From contig NZ_JACHMG010000001.1 in NCBI RefSeq assembly GCF_014204865.1, positions 744,001-808,000 on the forward strand: a stretch of DNA of 64,000 nucleotides, given 5' to 3'. The stretch is from Amycolatopsis jiangsuensis (GTDB lineage Bacteria > Actinomycetota > Actinomycetes > Mycobacteriales > Pseudonocardiaceae). Positions 7,891-17,346 of this stretch are shown here, piece by piece (positions within the stretch are counted from its first letter, which is position 1; each line of letters starts with the position of its first letter). Position numbers and translations under genes: made by a program. The notes under the pieces are model-generated. The model was not told the origin of the DNA. It worked only from the letters and a program-made list of their open reading frames with translations, and made no database searches.

Positions 7891-8825
7891 CGGCCCCGTC
7901 CTGGCCCAGCACGCTTCACGTCGTGGGGGACGCGAGCGTCGATTATTTCGTCCGCGTGCCACACCTGGCCACCGCCGACGGGAAGGCGATCGGACGGCTG
8001 GTGGGTGTGCACGGGGGTGGCATGAGTGCCAACCTCGCTGCCTCCGCGGCGTCGGCGGGGGCAGCCGTCCGTCTGGTGACGCGAGTCGGCGCCGACGAGG
8101 ACGGCCGTAACGCGCTCGCCGAGCTCGCCGCGCTCGGGGTCGACGTTTCGCAGTCGCTCGTCGAACGTGCGGGGCGGACCTGGCTGTGCTTCGTGCAGCT
8201 CGATGGCACCGGCGAGAAGGCGCTGGTCGGTGCCGACACGGGACTCAAGTTCCCCGCGGTCGCCGACGCCGCCGTCCCGACCGGTTCGAGCGAGCTCGTC
8301 GCGCTGCTCGCGGACGACGCGCAGTGGGCCGGCGAGATCGCGGTCGCGGCTCGTGCGGAAGGCCACCGCGTCGCGATCGACCTCGAGCCCGACGCCGTGC
8401 GCCCGGGCGACACCGACTACGAACGGCTGATCGGCGCGGTCGACATCGTGTTCATGAACCACGCGGCAGCCACGCTTCTGGGCGGGGAACACGCTGCGGC
8501 GCGTGAGCTACTCGCGCGCGGCGTATCCGTGCTGGTGATCTCCGCAGGCGCCGCCGGCGCGACGGTCCGCACGAACGACGACGTCGTGCTTCATGCGAAA
8601 GCCGCGGCCCCGGTCGACGTCGTCGACACCACCGGCGCCGGCGACGCACTCGCCGGCACGATGCTCGGCGCCCTCGCCTCCGGACGGAACCTGGCGGACG
8701 CACTCGCCGAAGGAGTCCGCGCGGCCAGCCGCTGCGTCGGCCATATCGGCGGGCGCTCACACCTCGCCCATCCCGGCGCGCCGACCGTCGAGCTGATTCA
8801 GACCACGGAGAACGCGGCCGGCTGA
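7887..8825 (+). CDS. PfkB family carbohydrate kinase
   Basis: A 312-residue ribokinase-type sugar or nucleoside kinase. It has the N-terminal glycine-rich signature (VHGGGMSANLAASAASAGA, about 39-57) and the C-terminal signature VDTTGAGDALAGTM with the catalytic Asp. GTG 7887 overlaps the gntR stop, giving translational coupling. As the last gene of the cluster it probably phosphorylates the imported compound to the intermediate that the BtpA-like protein or the barrel proteins act on and that UTRA senses. The sugar cannot be named from sequence. Confidence 0.9.
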   Translation: MTAPSWPSTLHVVGDASVDYFVRVPHLATADGKAIGRLVGVHGGGMSANLAASAASAGAAVRLVTRVGADEDGRNALAELAALGVDVSQSLVERAGRTWLCFVQLDGTGEKALVGADTGLKFPAVADAAVPTGSSELVALLADDAQWAGEIAVAARAEGHRVAIDLEPDAVRPGDTDYERLIGAVDIVFMNHAAATLLGGEHAAARELLARGVSVLVISAGAAGATVRTNDDVVLHAKAAAPVDVVDTTGAGDALAGTMLGALASGRNLADALAEGVRAASRCVGHIGGRSHLAHPGAPTVELIQTTENAAG

Positions 8826-9182
8826 GTCCACTGTGGTCTCCGCCCCGGCGCCGATCGCAAAACCTGTCGAGCAGCGAAAAGAACGCAACGGCTCGCTGAA
8901 TAGCTAACCACGGTTACTATTGGGCTGTATTCATTGTGCCAGTGGACTTCCGGTGTCCCGGTGCCCGTCCGCGAAGCCCGCCCGTTGACCGATGCCATCC
9001 GGCCGTCACGGCCGGAGAACCTTTGGTCACCCGGAGCTTGATGCCGCGGATGCGGTGAACCAGCATTATTCGCGGCAGGCGATGGGGACGTGAAAAGTCG
9101 ACCCCGTATTCAGAGAGAAATGCCAGAAGGCCGCGTCGCCGCCGATTTTTTCCGCCGTCAAGTCACTTCTCTCAGGAGTTGC
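8826..9182. other. Intergenic region with small dyad
   Basis: No gene is supported. A short perfect dyad TAACC-AC-GGTTA lies at 8905-8916, next to the AT-rich TACTAT (8915-8920), which could be a promoter with an operator for the following PepSY gene. This is a weak inference from a 12-bp motif. Confidence 0.35.
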
Positions 9183-10515
9183 ATGGCCACGCCCACCACC
9201 GGCCGGTCACCGGATCCGCCGGAGGAATCGCCGCTTGCCTCGAAGCGTGCCTCCGCCGACCTCCCGAGCGCGGCGAAGTCGCGTTCGGGACTGGGACTTC
9301 TCGCGCGGCGGGTGCACTTCCTGGCGGGTTTGGCAGTTGCGCCGTTCCTGGTGGTCATGTGTCTTACCGGATTGGCCAACGCGTGCACTCCGCAGATCGT
9401 CGACGCACTGTACGGGCCGCAGCTGTTCGCCGACAGCGTCACCGGAGCGCCGCGGCCTGCTTCGGGCCAGGTCGCCGCGGCGATGGCAGCCCATCCGGAC
9501 GGGACGGTCAAGGAGGTCATCCCACCAGCCGATCGGGATCGCACCACCAGGATCGTGCTGTCGGTGCCCGGACTGCCGGACCTCGACACATTCTCCGGCG
9601 AAGACCTCACCGTCTACGTCAACCCCTACACCAACCACGTGCAAGGGGAGCTCGTCACGGTCAAGGATCGCCCGCCGGCACAGGTGTGGCTGCGAAACCT
9701 GCACGGCAACCTGGGTCTCGGCTCGCCGGGCAGGCTCTACTCCGAATTCGCGACCAGCTGGCTCCCGGTGATCGTCCTGTTCGGCTTCGTCTTGTGGGTC
9801 GTCCAGCGACGCTCCCGAGGGGAGCGCGGTGGCCCTGCCGGGTCGCGGCGGTCGTCGTCCCGGCAGGCTCGGTTGCGGAGTCTGCATGGTCGGCTGGGTG
9901 TGTTCCTCGGCGTCGGCCTCGTGGCGCTCGCGATCACCGGCTTCTCCCAGTCCGATTACGTGGGTGATCGGGTGGACCAGCTGCTCGAGACCCTCAGCTC
10001 CGCCGAACCGCATCTCGAAGCCGGGAAAGTCGCCGTACCGCAAGGGGCGGAGCAGATCACCGTCGAGCAGGTACTGGCGACCGCCGGCGCCACCGGACTG
10101 CGTGGGGAGCTGACCATGACCCCGCCCGGAGGACAGGGTGAGGTGTGGAAGGTAGCCGAGACCGGCACCGGCTGGCCGGTCCGGCACGACAGCATCGCGG
10201 TCGATCCCTACACCGCCGAAGTGACCGAACGCGTCGCGTTCGACGACTACCCGCTGCCGGCCAAACTCGATTTTCTCGGTGTCCAAGCGCATGGCGGCAC
10301 GTTGTTCGGCATCGCCAATCAGATCGTCGTGTCCCTGCTCGCCGTCGGCGCACTGGTGCTGATCGCCGTCGCTTATCGGATGTGGTGGGTCAGGCGTCCC
10401 CGCGCTGCGTTGTGGCCACCCGCGCCACCGCCGGTCTGGCGTTCTCTTTCGAGAACGGAATCGCTTGCAGTGGTGCTCATCAATGGAATTCTGGTCTGGG
10501 CCATTCCGATACTAG

Positions 10516-11947
10516 TACTCCAGCCGGACTTCGTGATCGGGGCTGGTGGGGGGGGTGCCTGGAGATGGGTGCGGCCGACAGTTGATCATGGTTGGTTGTG
10601 TGGACTTCCCAAGATCGCCTGACGGCCGCAGGTGTGAGCATAGACCCTGTCCGGTGGCGGGCGATGTTCGATGAGCTCATGGGGCGGATCGCGGGCCGGT
10701 TCGGGCGGGTCGAACCGCGTCGTGGGGCGGAGAAGTTGTTGCTGGGGTTGATGTCTGAGTTGCCGCGGAAGAATTGCTGGACCATCGCCGAGTATGTCGG
10801 GGACCCGAGCCCGGACAGGTTGCAGCATGTGCTGGCGCGGGCGGTGTGGGACGCCGACGCGGTACGCGACGACCTGCGTGACTACGTGGTCGAGCACCTC
10901 GGTGAGACTGACGCGGTCCTGATCGTGGACGAGACCGGGGATGTGAAGAAAGGCAGCCACACGGTCGGGACGCAGCGCCAGTACACGGGCACTGCTGGGC
11001 GGATCGAGAACTCCCAGGTCGCGGTCTATCTGACCTACGCCACCACCGCGGGACACGCCTTCGTGGACCGGGCCCTGTATCTGCCGAAGTCCTGGACCAG
11101 CGACCCCGAACGCTGCCACGCGGCCGGAATCGACGAGAACATCGCGTTCGCGACCAAACCGGCGCTGGCCACCGAGATGATCGCCCGCACCCTCGACGCC
11201 GGAATCACGGCGTCCTGGGTGACCGGCGACGAAGTGTATGGCGCCGACCCGCACCTGCGCACGGAACTGGAACACCGTGGTGCCGGCTACGTGCTGGCCA
11301 TCGGACGCGACCGCCGCGTCGCGACCGGAGTCGGCACCTTCCGCCCCGACGACCTCGCGGGACGGCTGCCGAAACACGTGTGGCAACGCTTCTCCGCCGG
11401 TGCGGGCGCGAAAGGACACCGCTACTACGACTGGGCCCTGATCGACATCGACCCTGACACCACACCGGCGGGACACCGGTGGCTGCTGATCCGGCGCAAC
11501 CGCCGCACGAAAGAACTCGCGTTCTACCGCTGCTTCGCAGCCACTGCCACCGCGCTGCCCGTTCTGGTGCGGGTGGCCGGAACCCGATGGCGCGTCGAGG
11601 AATCCTTCCAAACCAGCAAAGGACTCACCGGACTTGACCAGCACCAAGTCCGCCGCTGGACCTCCTGGCACCGCTGGACCATCCTGGCGATGCTCGCCCA
11701 CGCCTTCCTCACCATCGTTGCCGCCACCGAGCGCACCCGGCAAGCGACCTCGACCGACTGGATTTCCTTGACCTGCAACGAAGTCCAGCACCTATTCGCC
11801 ACACTCGCCATCACACCGATCACCGACATCGCGCACCGACTACGCTGCTCGATCTGGCGCAGACAACACCAATACCGAGCACGGCAGGCCCACTACCAGC
11901 GACAAGCCACCCGAGAACCATGAACATCACGATCTACGGCTGGAGTA
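10516..11947 (+). mobile_element. IS701-family insertion sequence, apparently intact
   Basis: The element is 1432 bp long. The left end begins TACTCCAGCCGGACTTCGTG and the right end, reverse complemented, begins TACTCCAGCCGTAGATCGTG; about 19 of the first 23 positions match. A CTAG direct repeat flanks it at 10512-10515 and 11948-11951, which fits the four-base YTAR target duplication of IS701 elements. One full transposase gene lies inside, so recent transposition and continued mobility are plausible. Confidence 0.92.
10592..11923 (+). CDS. IS701-family transposase
   Basis: A DDE transposase of about 443 residues. The first acidic site is in VLIVDETGDVKKGSHTVG and the second lies in WVTGDEVYGAD; the third is expected in the C-terminal RVEESFQTSKGLTGLDQHQV segment. 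The TTG 10592 start gives the longest frame; GTG 10598 is a close alternative. No internal stop is seen, so it is likely functional. It sits in the same orientation as the PepSY gene it interrupts. Confidence 0.9.
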   Translation: MVVWTSQDRLTAAGVSIDPVRWRAMFDELMGRIAGRFGRVEPRRGAEKLLLGLMSELPRKNCWTIAEYVGDPSPDRLQHVLARAVWDADAVRDDLRDYVVEHLGETDAVLIVDETGDVKKGSHTVGTQRQYTGTAGRIENSQVAVYLTYATTAGHAFVDRALYLPKSWTSDPERCHAAGIDENIAFATKPALATEMIARTLDAGITASWVTGDEVYGADPHLRTELEHRGAGYVLAIGRDRRVATGVGTFRPDDLAGRLPKHVWQRFSAGAGAKGHRYYDWALIDIDPDTTPAGHRWLLIRRNRRTKELAFYRCFAATATALPVLVRVAGTRWRVEESFQTSKGLTGLDQHQVRRWTSWHRWTILAMLAHAFLTIVAATERTRQATSTDWISLTCNEVQHLFATLAITPITDIAHRLRCSIWRRQHQYRARQAHYQRQATREP

Positions 11948-12085
11948 CTAGGCGTCACCCTGGTCGGGTTCATCGTCCTTGACGCGGCAAGCGCTGCCGT
12001 GCAGCGCAGACTGCGAGCGAAAATGTAAAACAGGAATTCGCCGTAACCTGACCGATTCCACTATTCGCACAACTGGGAGGCGACG

Positions 12086-13600
12086 GTGATCCGCGTCGAT
12101 GGTTCAGAGGTGAAGTGGGACAGCGCTGCGATCAACGCTGTGATGACCGATCCGCTGCCGCGCGGGAGAGCCGAGCTGGACCAGCTCCGGCACCGGGCGG
12201 AGCTGGTCGAGGTCCGGGCCGATCTCGTCGGTGAGGTGGACCCGGCCTGGTTGCGGGCGCGTTTCGACGGTCGTCTCGGGTACTGCCTGCGCAGCCGTGC
12301 CCACGGTGGCGAGTTCGACGGCTCGGCCGAGGCGCGGCGCACCCGGCTGCTCGCCGCGGCCGAGCACTACGACGTGGTCGATCTGGAAGCCGACCACGAT
12401 CTGGTCCCAGAGCTGCTGGAGCGCATTCCGGTCGCGCAGCGCCGGATCTCCTGGCACGGAACCGCCGCCGGACACGGCGTGTTGCACGAGCGCTTCGACC
12501 GCATGGCGGCCGCCGGCGCCGGCCTGTACCTCTTCACGACCGAAGTGTCGCGAGCCGAACAGGCGTTGGCACCACTGCGGTTTCTCCACGACCTCGGGCG
12601 GCCGGATGTCACCGCGTTCGGCACCGGAGCCGCCGGGTTCTGGAGCCGTCTGCTGGCCCCCCGGCTCGGCGCGCCCGTCGTCTTCGGCGGGGTGGACGGC
12701 ACCAGCACCGACCTGCCGACTGTCGGGCAACTGGTGGGGGACTACGGGTTCCCGCGGCTTCGGCCCCTGGACACGGTGTACGGCATCATCGGTGGTTCGG
12801 TCCTGAAATCGGTGTCGCCGCGCGTGCACAACACCGGCTACCGCACGCTCGACATCCCGGCGCTCTACCTGCCGTTCCAGGTGACGGACTTCGGTTCCTT
12901 CTGGAGTGAAGTCGCCGAGTCCGGGCTCGCCGAACTCGGCTTTCCCCTGCGCGCGGCCACTGTCGTGTCACCGCACAAGGAGGCGGCGCTCGGCTCGGCA
13001 CGGACGACCAGTCCCGCGGCACGCCGGTCGGGATCGGCGAATTCGCTCGTCCGGCGGGAAAAGTCCTGGTGCGCCGACACGTCCAACAGTCCCGCGGTCA
13101 GCAGGGCACTGGACGGTTTCGAGGTACCCGTCTCCGGTCGCAAGGCCGCGGTGATCGGCTGCGGCGGTGCCGGACGCGCCGCAGCACTCGCGCTCGCCGA
13201 CTGCGGTGCCGACCCGGTGCTCGTCAACCGTGATCCGCGCCGCGGCCGAGCCGTCGCCGAGCAGCTCGGTTTCGGCTTCACCCCACTGGACTCGTTCCGC
13301 GCGGACGGGTATTCGGTGCTCGTGCACGCGACGCCGGTGACCGACCGGGTGCCGTTCCGGTTGTGCGGGCTCCCGGACGACGCGGTCGTCGTCGACATGG
13401 TTTACACGTCCGGAGAGACCGCGGTCGTCACCGCCGCTCGTGATCGCGGGCTCGCCGTCGTGGACGGATGGGACGTGCTGCTTGCCGACGCCGGCTGCCA
13501 GTTCCACCTGATGACCGGCCACCACATCCCGACCGAGCAGACCCGGGCGCTGCTGCACGCCGCGCGTATCGCCCGGCGCGACCGTTCCCGGCGCTGCTGA
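12086..13600 (+). CDS. Fused type I 3-dehydroquinase-like / shikimate dehydrogenase
   Basis: A 504-residue two-domain protein. Residues about 15-205 resemble type I dehydroquinate dehydratase: VEVRADL near 41, catalytic-His-like SWHGT (His124) and GFWSRLLAPRLG near 184. The Schiff-base lysine expected in a GADIVKIA-like strand aligns with Leu149 in GAGLYLFTT, so this half looks catalytically altered. Residues about 230-500 are shikimate dehydrogenase: SVSPRVHN (shikimate binding), SPHK (Lys298), Asp331 in ADTSN and GCGGAGRAA (358-366) for NADP. GTG 12086 follows GGAGG (12076-12080). The neighbours are an ACAD-like enzyme and an MFS transporter, which suggests quinate/shikimate-type catabolism rather than the housekeeping pathway. 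Confidence 0.85.
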   Translation: MIRVDGSEVKWDSAAINAVMTDPLPRGRAELDQLRHRAELVEVRADLVGEVDPAWLRARFDGRLGYCLRSRAHGGEFDGSAEARRTRLLAAAEHYDVVDLEADHDLVPELLERIPVAQRRISWHGTAAGHGVLHERFDRMAAAGAGLYLFTTEVSRAEQALAPLRFLHDLGRPDVTAFGTGAAGFWSRLLAPRLGAPVVFGGVDGTSTDLPTVGQLVGDYGFPRLRPLDTVYGIIGGSVLKSVSPRVHNTGYRTLDIPALYLPFQVTDFGSFWSEVAESGLAELGFPLRAATVVSPHKEAALGSARTTSPAARRSGSANSLVRREKSWCADTSNSPAVSRALDGFEVPVSGRKAAVIGCGGAGRAAALALADCGADPVLVNRDPRRGRAVAEQLGFGFTPLDSFRADGYSVLVHATPVTDRVPFRLCGLPDDAVVVDMVYTSGETAVVTAARDRGLAVVDGWDVLLADAGCQFHLMTGHHIPTEQTRALLHAARIARRDRSRRC

Positions 13601-13630
13601 AGCCGCCGAAACCGACCGGAAGGATCCCCC

Positions 13631-14851
13631 GTGACCCTCGACAAGATCTCCGAAACGCCGTGGCTGCACGAACTCCGCCCGCAAGGCCGTGACCTGATCG
13701 GACGCGTCGGGGAGGTCGCCGAGGCGTGCGCCAAGCGTGCGGACGAACACGACCGGGCGGCGACGTTTCCCGGCGAGGACTTCGACGACCTGGCCGCGGC
13801 AGGGCTGAACGCGGCCACCGTGCCCCGCGAGCACGGCGGACTGGGGCTCGGCCCGCTGAACGGTGACACGCTCACCCTGTGGCTGATGACCAAGGAACTG
13901 GCCAAGGCCGACCTCTCACTCGGCCGATGCTGGGAGGGGCACACCAATTCGCTGGTGCTCCTCCATGCGCTGGCTTCCGAGCAGCAGCAGGAGCGCTGGT
14001 TCGACGGAATCGTGCGCGGCGGCCAGAAATGGGTGGCGTGGAGCGGCGAACCGCAAGCGCGGAAGCCCGGTGAAGGCACCAGGTTCGGCACCGGCATCAC
14101 CGCCGTCGACGGCGGATGGGTGCTGGAGGGAACCAAGGCGTTCGCGACGAGTGCGACCGGCGCGGACTGGGCCCTGCTGCTCGTCAACACCGCGGGACCG
14201 GGAGGCGCCCGGCACGCGGACGCTCCGGCGGAAGGGCTGCTCCTGCTCGCGTGCGACCTGTCCGACCCCACCGTCACCGTCGACGAGTCGTGGTGGGACC
14301 CGATCGGCATGCGGGCCACCGCAAGTCACGTGGTCGAGTTCGACCAGACCTTCCTGCCTCAGGAAAACCTCGTCGGGGAACCCGGCGCCTACCTGCACGA
14401 GGGTTGGCAAAGTGCGTTCACCCCGCACTATGCGGCGAGTTTCCTCGGTGCCGCCGAAGGCGCCTTCGACTACGCGCTCGAATACCTGACCCGCCAGAAC
14501 AAGACCGCCGATCCCTACGTCCACCACCGCGCCGGCTCCATGGCGGTCAACCTCCAGACCTCGCACCTCTGGCTCGCCCACGTCGCGCAGTTCTGGGACC
14601 GCGGGCGGCGTGCGGAAGCGCAGCGCGCCGGAAACTGCGCCCGCCACCTGGTCGAACATCTCGCCCTGGAGACGGTAGAGCACTGCGTTCGCGCCTGCGG
14701 GGCACGCAGTCTCGTCCGGCCCAGCCCGGTGGAACGGATCCTGCGCGACCTCACCTTCTACGCCCGTCACGACAACGACGATCACGTTCTCGCCACCATC
14801 GGACGCGCGACGCTCGGCGAAACCCACGATTCCTCGTTCTTCAAGCCCTGA
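13631..14851 (+). CDS. Acyl-CoA dehydrogenase-like flavoprotein
   Basis: A 406-residue member of the acyl-CoA dehydrogenase superfamily. It has an N-terminal helical domain with FDDLAAAGLNAATVPREHGG, a central beta domain with LEGTKAFATSATGADWALL and a C-terminal helical domain ending in RATLGETHDSSFF. The order matches DszC-type and other flavin enzymes of the fold as well as true dehydrogenases. It starts at GTG 13631, 30 bp after the shikimate dehydrogenase fusion, so the two are probably co-transcribed. It may oxidise a cyclic acid or its CoA ester in that pathway, which I infer from neighbourhood only. Confidence 0.8.
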   Translation: MTLDKISETPWLHELRPQGRDLIGRVGEVAEACAKRADEHDRAATFPGEDFDDLAAAGLNAATVPREHGGLGLGPLNGDTLTLWLMTKELAKADLSLGRCWEGHTNSLVLLHALASEQQQERWFDGIVRGGQKWVAWSGEPQARKPGEGTRFGTGITAVDGGWVLEGTKAFATSATGADWALLLVNTAGPGGARHADAPAEGLLLLACDLSDPTVTVDESWWDPIGMRATASHVVEFDQTFLPQENLVGEPGAYLHEGWQSAFTPHYAASFLGAAEGAFDYALEYLTRQNKTADPYVHHRAGSMAVNLQTSHLWLAHVAQFWDRGRRAEAQRAGNCARHLVEHLALETVEHCVRACGARSLVRPSPVERILRDLTFYARHDNDDHVLATIGRATLGETHDSSFFKP

Positions 14852-14879
14852 CCGACCACAAATACGCGCGGGAGATCTC

Positions 14880-16214
14880 GTGTCGATCGGCGCCACCCGG
14901 TCCAGTCCGGCACGGGCGGAAGGACGGCTCCGAGGTGCCACCGGCCACCGGGGACGGGTGCTCGTTTCGGCCTCGGTGGCGATGGCCATGACCGCTCCCG
15001 GGCAGACGCCGGCCATCTCGGTGTTCGTCGACCCGCTGAGCACCTCGCTGCACGTGTCGCGATCGTCGGTGGCCATGGCCTATTCGATCGGCTCGCTGGC
15101 CGGTGTGCTGGTGATGCCGCTGCTCGGCAGGCTGCTCGATCGCCACGGACCACGCCGCGGCATGGTCGCCGTCGCGCTCTGCTTCGGTGCGGTTCTGGTG
15201 GCGGCCGGCACGGTCACCGGGTTCGTGGGGCTGAGCACTGCCTTCGTCGGCATTCGCATCGGCGGACAGGGCGCGCTGAGCCTCGTGGCGACCACCGTCG
15301 TGGCGGTGTATGTACAGCGGCACCGGGGACTGGCGATGGGTGTCGTCTCGGCGATCGGCACCTCCGCGATCTCGCTCGCGCCGTTGGCACTCGAGCGGCT
15401 GATCGGCGGACTCGGCTGGCGCGCCGTCTGGCAGCTGGAGGGCTGGGCAGTTCTCGTGCTGGCCGTGCCCGCGGCATTGTTCGTGCTCCCGCGCCGCGTG
15501 CTTGCCGACGGGGGAGCGCGCACGACCGAAGCCGATGCCGGATCCGCGGCATCGGCACGGGAACCCCCGGCCGGCTGGACGCTACGGGACGCCAGCCGCA
15601 CGGCGGTGTTCTGGGTCGTCGTCAGCGGTGCGGGCGTATGCAGCCTGATCACCACGGCGCTGACGTTCCACCAAGTCTCCCTGCTGGGGGAACGCGGTCT
15701 CGGCCTCGCCGAGGCGGCGGCGAACTTCGTACCGCAGCTGTTCGCCGGACTGCTCGCCAGCTTCCTCGTCGGCTGGCTGGCCGATCACATCGGCGATCGG
15801 ACACTGATCATCGCCGTCATGGCGGTCCTCGCGCTCACCACGCTCACCGCCGGCTGGGTGCGGCCCGGCTGGCCGGCCGTCGCCTACGGCTTGGCGCTCG
15901 GCGCCTCCACCGCCGGAGTGCGCACGCTGCGGGCGGTGGTCTTCAGCGACTGCTTCGGCCAGGGACATCTGGGGACCCTGCGCGGTGTGGTGCATTCGGT
16001 CATCATCGGCACCTCCGCGCTCGGCCCCGTCGTCCTCGCGCTGGGACGCGCGTGGTCGGATTCCTATCGGGACGCACTGGTCGCGCTCTGCGCACTGCCG
16101 GTACTGGTCGTCGTGGCAGCGTGCCTGACCAGACCACCACGGTCCGATGTGGACAGCCCGGCGGAGCAGATCAGTCGTCGTCGACGGGAACCTCGCCGAA
16201 GGCCACCAGGCTGA
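14880..16214 (+). CDS. MFS transporter
   Basis: A 444-residue permease with about 12 hydrophobic segments. The loop-2 motif appears as LGRLLDRHGPRRGM near residue 85 and a second family loop as VGWLADHIGDRTLI near 305. GTG 14880 follows GGGAG. It is the last gene of the dehydroquinase/shikimate-dehydrogenase cluster and probably moves its substrate. The final about 18 residues (RRRREPRRRPPG) overlap the 3' end of the convergent cation-exchanger pseudogene by 44 bp, so the C-terminus may have been extended by loss of an earlier stop. Confidence 0.85.
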   Translation: MSIGATRSSPARAEGRLRGATGHRGRVLVSASVAMAMTAPGQTPAISVFVDPLSTSLHVSRSSVAMAYSIGSLAGVLVMPLLGRLLDRHGPRRGMVAVALCFGAVLVAAGTVTGFVGLSTAFVGIRIGGQGALSLVATTVVAVYVQRHRGLAMGVVSAIGTSAISLAPLALERLIGGLGWRAVWQLEGWAVLVLAVPAALFVLPRRVLADGGARTTEADAGSAASAREPPAGWTLRDASRTAVFWVVVSGAGVCSLITTALTFHQVSLLGERGLGLAEAAANFVPQLFAGLLASFLVGWLADHIGDRTLIIAVMAVLALTTLTAGWVRPGWPAVAYGLALGASTAGVRTLRAVVFSDCFGQGHLGTLRGVVHSVIIGTSALGPVVLALGRAWSDSYRDALVALCALPVLVVVAACLTRPPRSDVDSPAEQISRRRREPRRRPPG

Positions 16215-17158
16215 TGACGAAGTAGGCGACGTAGCAGGCGAGCAGGACGATGCCGTGCCAACGGCGCAGCCGCCCGGTGCCCAGGAAGACCGCGGCGGGC
16301 ACCGTCATCAGTAGCAGCACCGGCAGGTGCCAGCTCACGACCTCGTAATCGACAGTGATCACTCCGCCGAACAGCAGGATGATCCCGATCTTGCCGGTGA
16401 CCGAGAACACCACGCTGCCGATGACGTTGGCGACTCCGATCTCCGGCGCGCCCCTGCGGGCGGGCTCCACGGTGAGGAAGACGTCCTCGAGGGACAGTGC
16501 CAGCGTCGCCGGCCAGCGCGAGGAGCCCGAATGCCACGTTCCGGCCGGCGGAATGCCTTCGTGCCGCGAGAAAACCCTGGTCGACCCGCAGGTCCGGGGG
16601 CAGGTGGAAACCGCCGCTCCCACCGGCACCGCGCGCGTGCGGGTCTCCGGCGGCGAGGGTCGCCGTGCCGCCCCCGCCCACGCCGGCATTCTCGAGCTGC
16701 TCGTAGAGTTCGGCGTTGCGCCACACGGGCCGCCGCGCGACGTATTCGCGATAGCCGATCCAGCCCACGAAGGCCACGAACAGGATCCCGGTACCCTGCG
16801 TGAGCCCGCCGGTCAGCGCCAGCACGAACATCACCACCGGCGCGGCCACGAACAAGACCAGGTATCCGCGGGGCACGTCCACCCGGCACGGGGCGATGAC
16901 GGCCGCGAGCGCGAGCACGATCCCGGTCATGGCGATCGTGGTCCCGATCACCGTGCCGAGCGCGACGCTGCTGAGATCCTCGAGGTTCAGCACGAGGCCG
17001 AACACGAGATCGTCGAACTCGATCCCGGTGAACACGACCGCGATGAGGAACAGCGAGACGGCCCACCGGCTGGCGACTCCGACCAGGTAGCCGATCAGCT
17101 TTTCGGCGCTGTAGACGAGAACCGCGATGCCCAGGACGAACTCGAGGATCGGTGTCAT
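16171..17158 (-). pseudogene. Cation/Ca2+ exchanger (CaCA, YrbG-like), internally deleted and frameshifted
   Basis: From ATG 17158 leftward the frame encodes the first half of a sodium/calcium-exchanger-type protein, including the alpha-1-like segment FTGIEFDDLVFGLV and several TM helices. Around 16,500-16,650 the frame is lost, and the second half resumes in another frame with TLALSLEDVFLTVEPARRGA and NVIGSVVFSVTGKIGIILL up to the stop at 16171. The segment that normally joins ALLALAG to TLALSLED is missing, so there is a deletion of tens of bases as well as a shift. An active product is unlikely. Confidence 0.75.
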
Positions 17159-17346
17159 CGGCAACTCCCCAGAGTCTACAGCTTCGTCGACCGTGCACAG
17201 GATGTTGTCAGATTTCACCCGGTCGGGCAATGCGCCCATCGGGTCAAGGAAAAACGGCGAAGGGGCACGCGGATGGCCGCGCCTTCCCGGCGCGGACGGG
17301 TCGCCGGTGTGGACGTGTTCAGCTGCGTGCTGGCACGCTTACGTGT

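Larger units (their letters stand above)
9183..12028 (+). pseudogene. PepSY-associated transmembrane protein, split by an IS701-family element
   Basis: A membrane protein with an N-terminal TM segment (about residues 45-65), PepSY-type extracytoplasmic domains, further TM segments and a C-terminal hydrophobic pair, as in the PepSY_TM/PiuB-like family linked to iron or reductase functions. ATG 9183 follows AGGAG (9174-9178). The frame runs to the CTAG at 10512-10515. After removing the element and one CTAG, it continues as ILGVTLVGFIVLDAASAAV and ends at TAA 12026-12028. The interruption is therefore a clean insertion that removes the last TM segment. Downstream genes run the same way, so polarity is possible. 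Confidence 0.85.
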
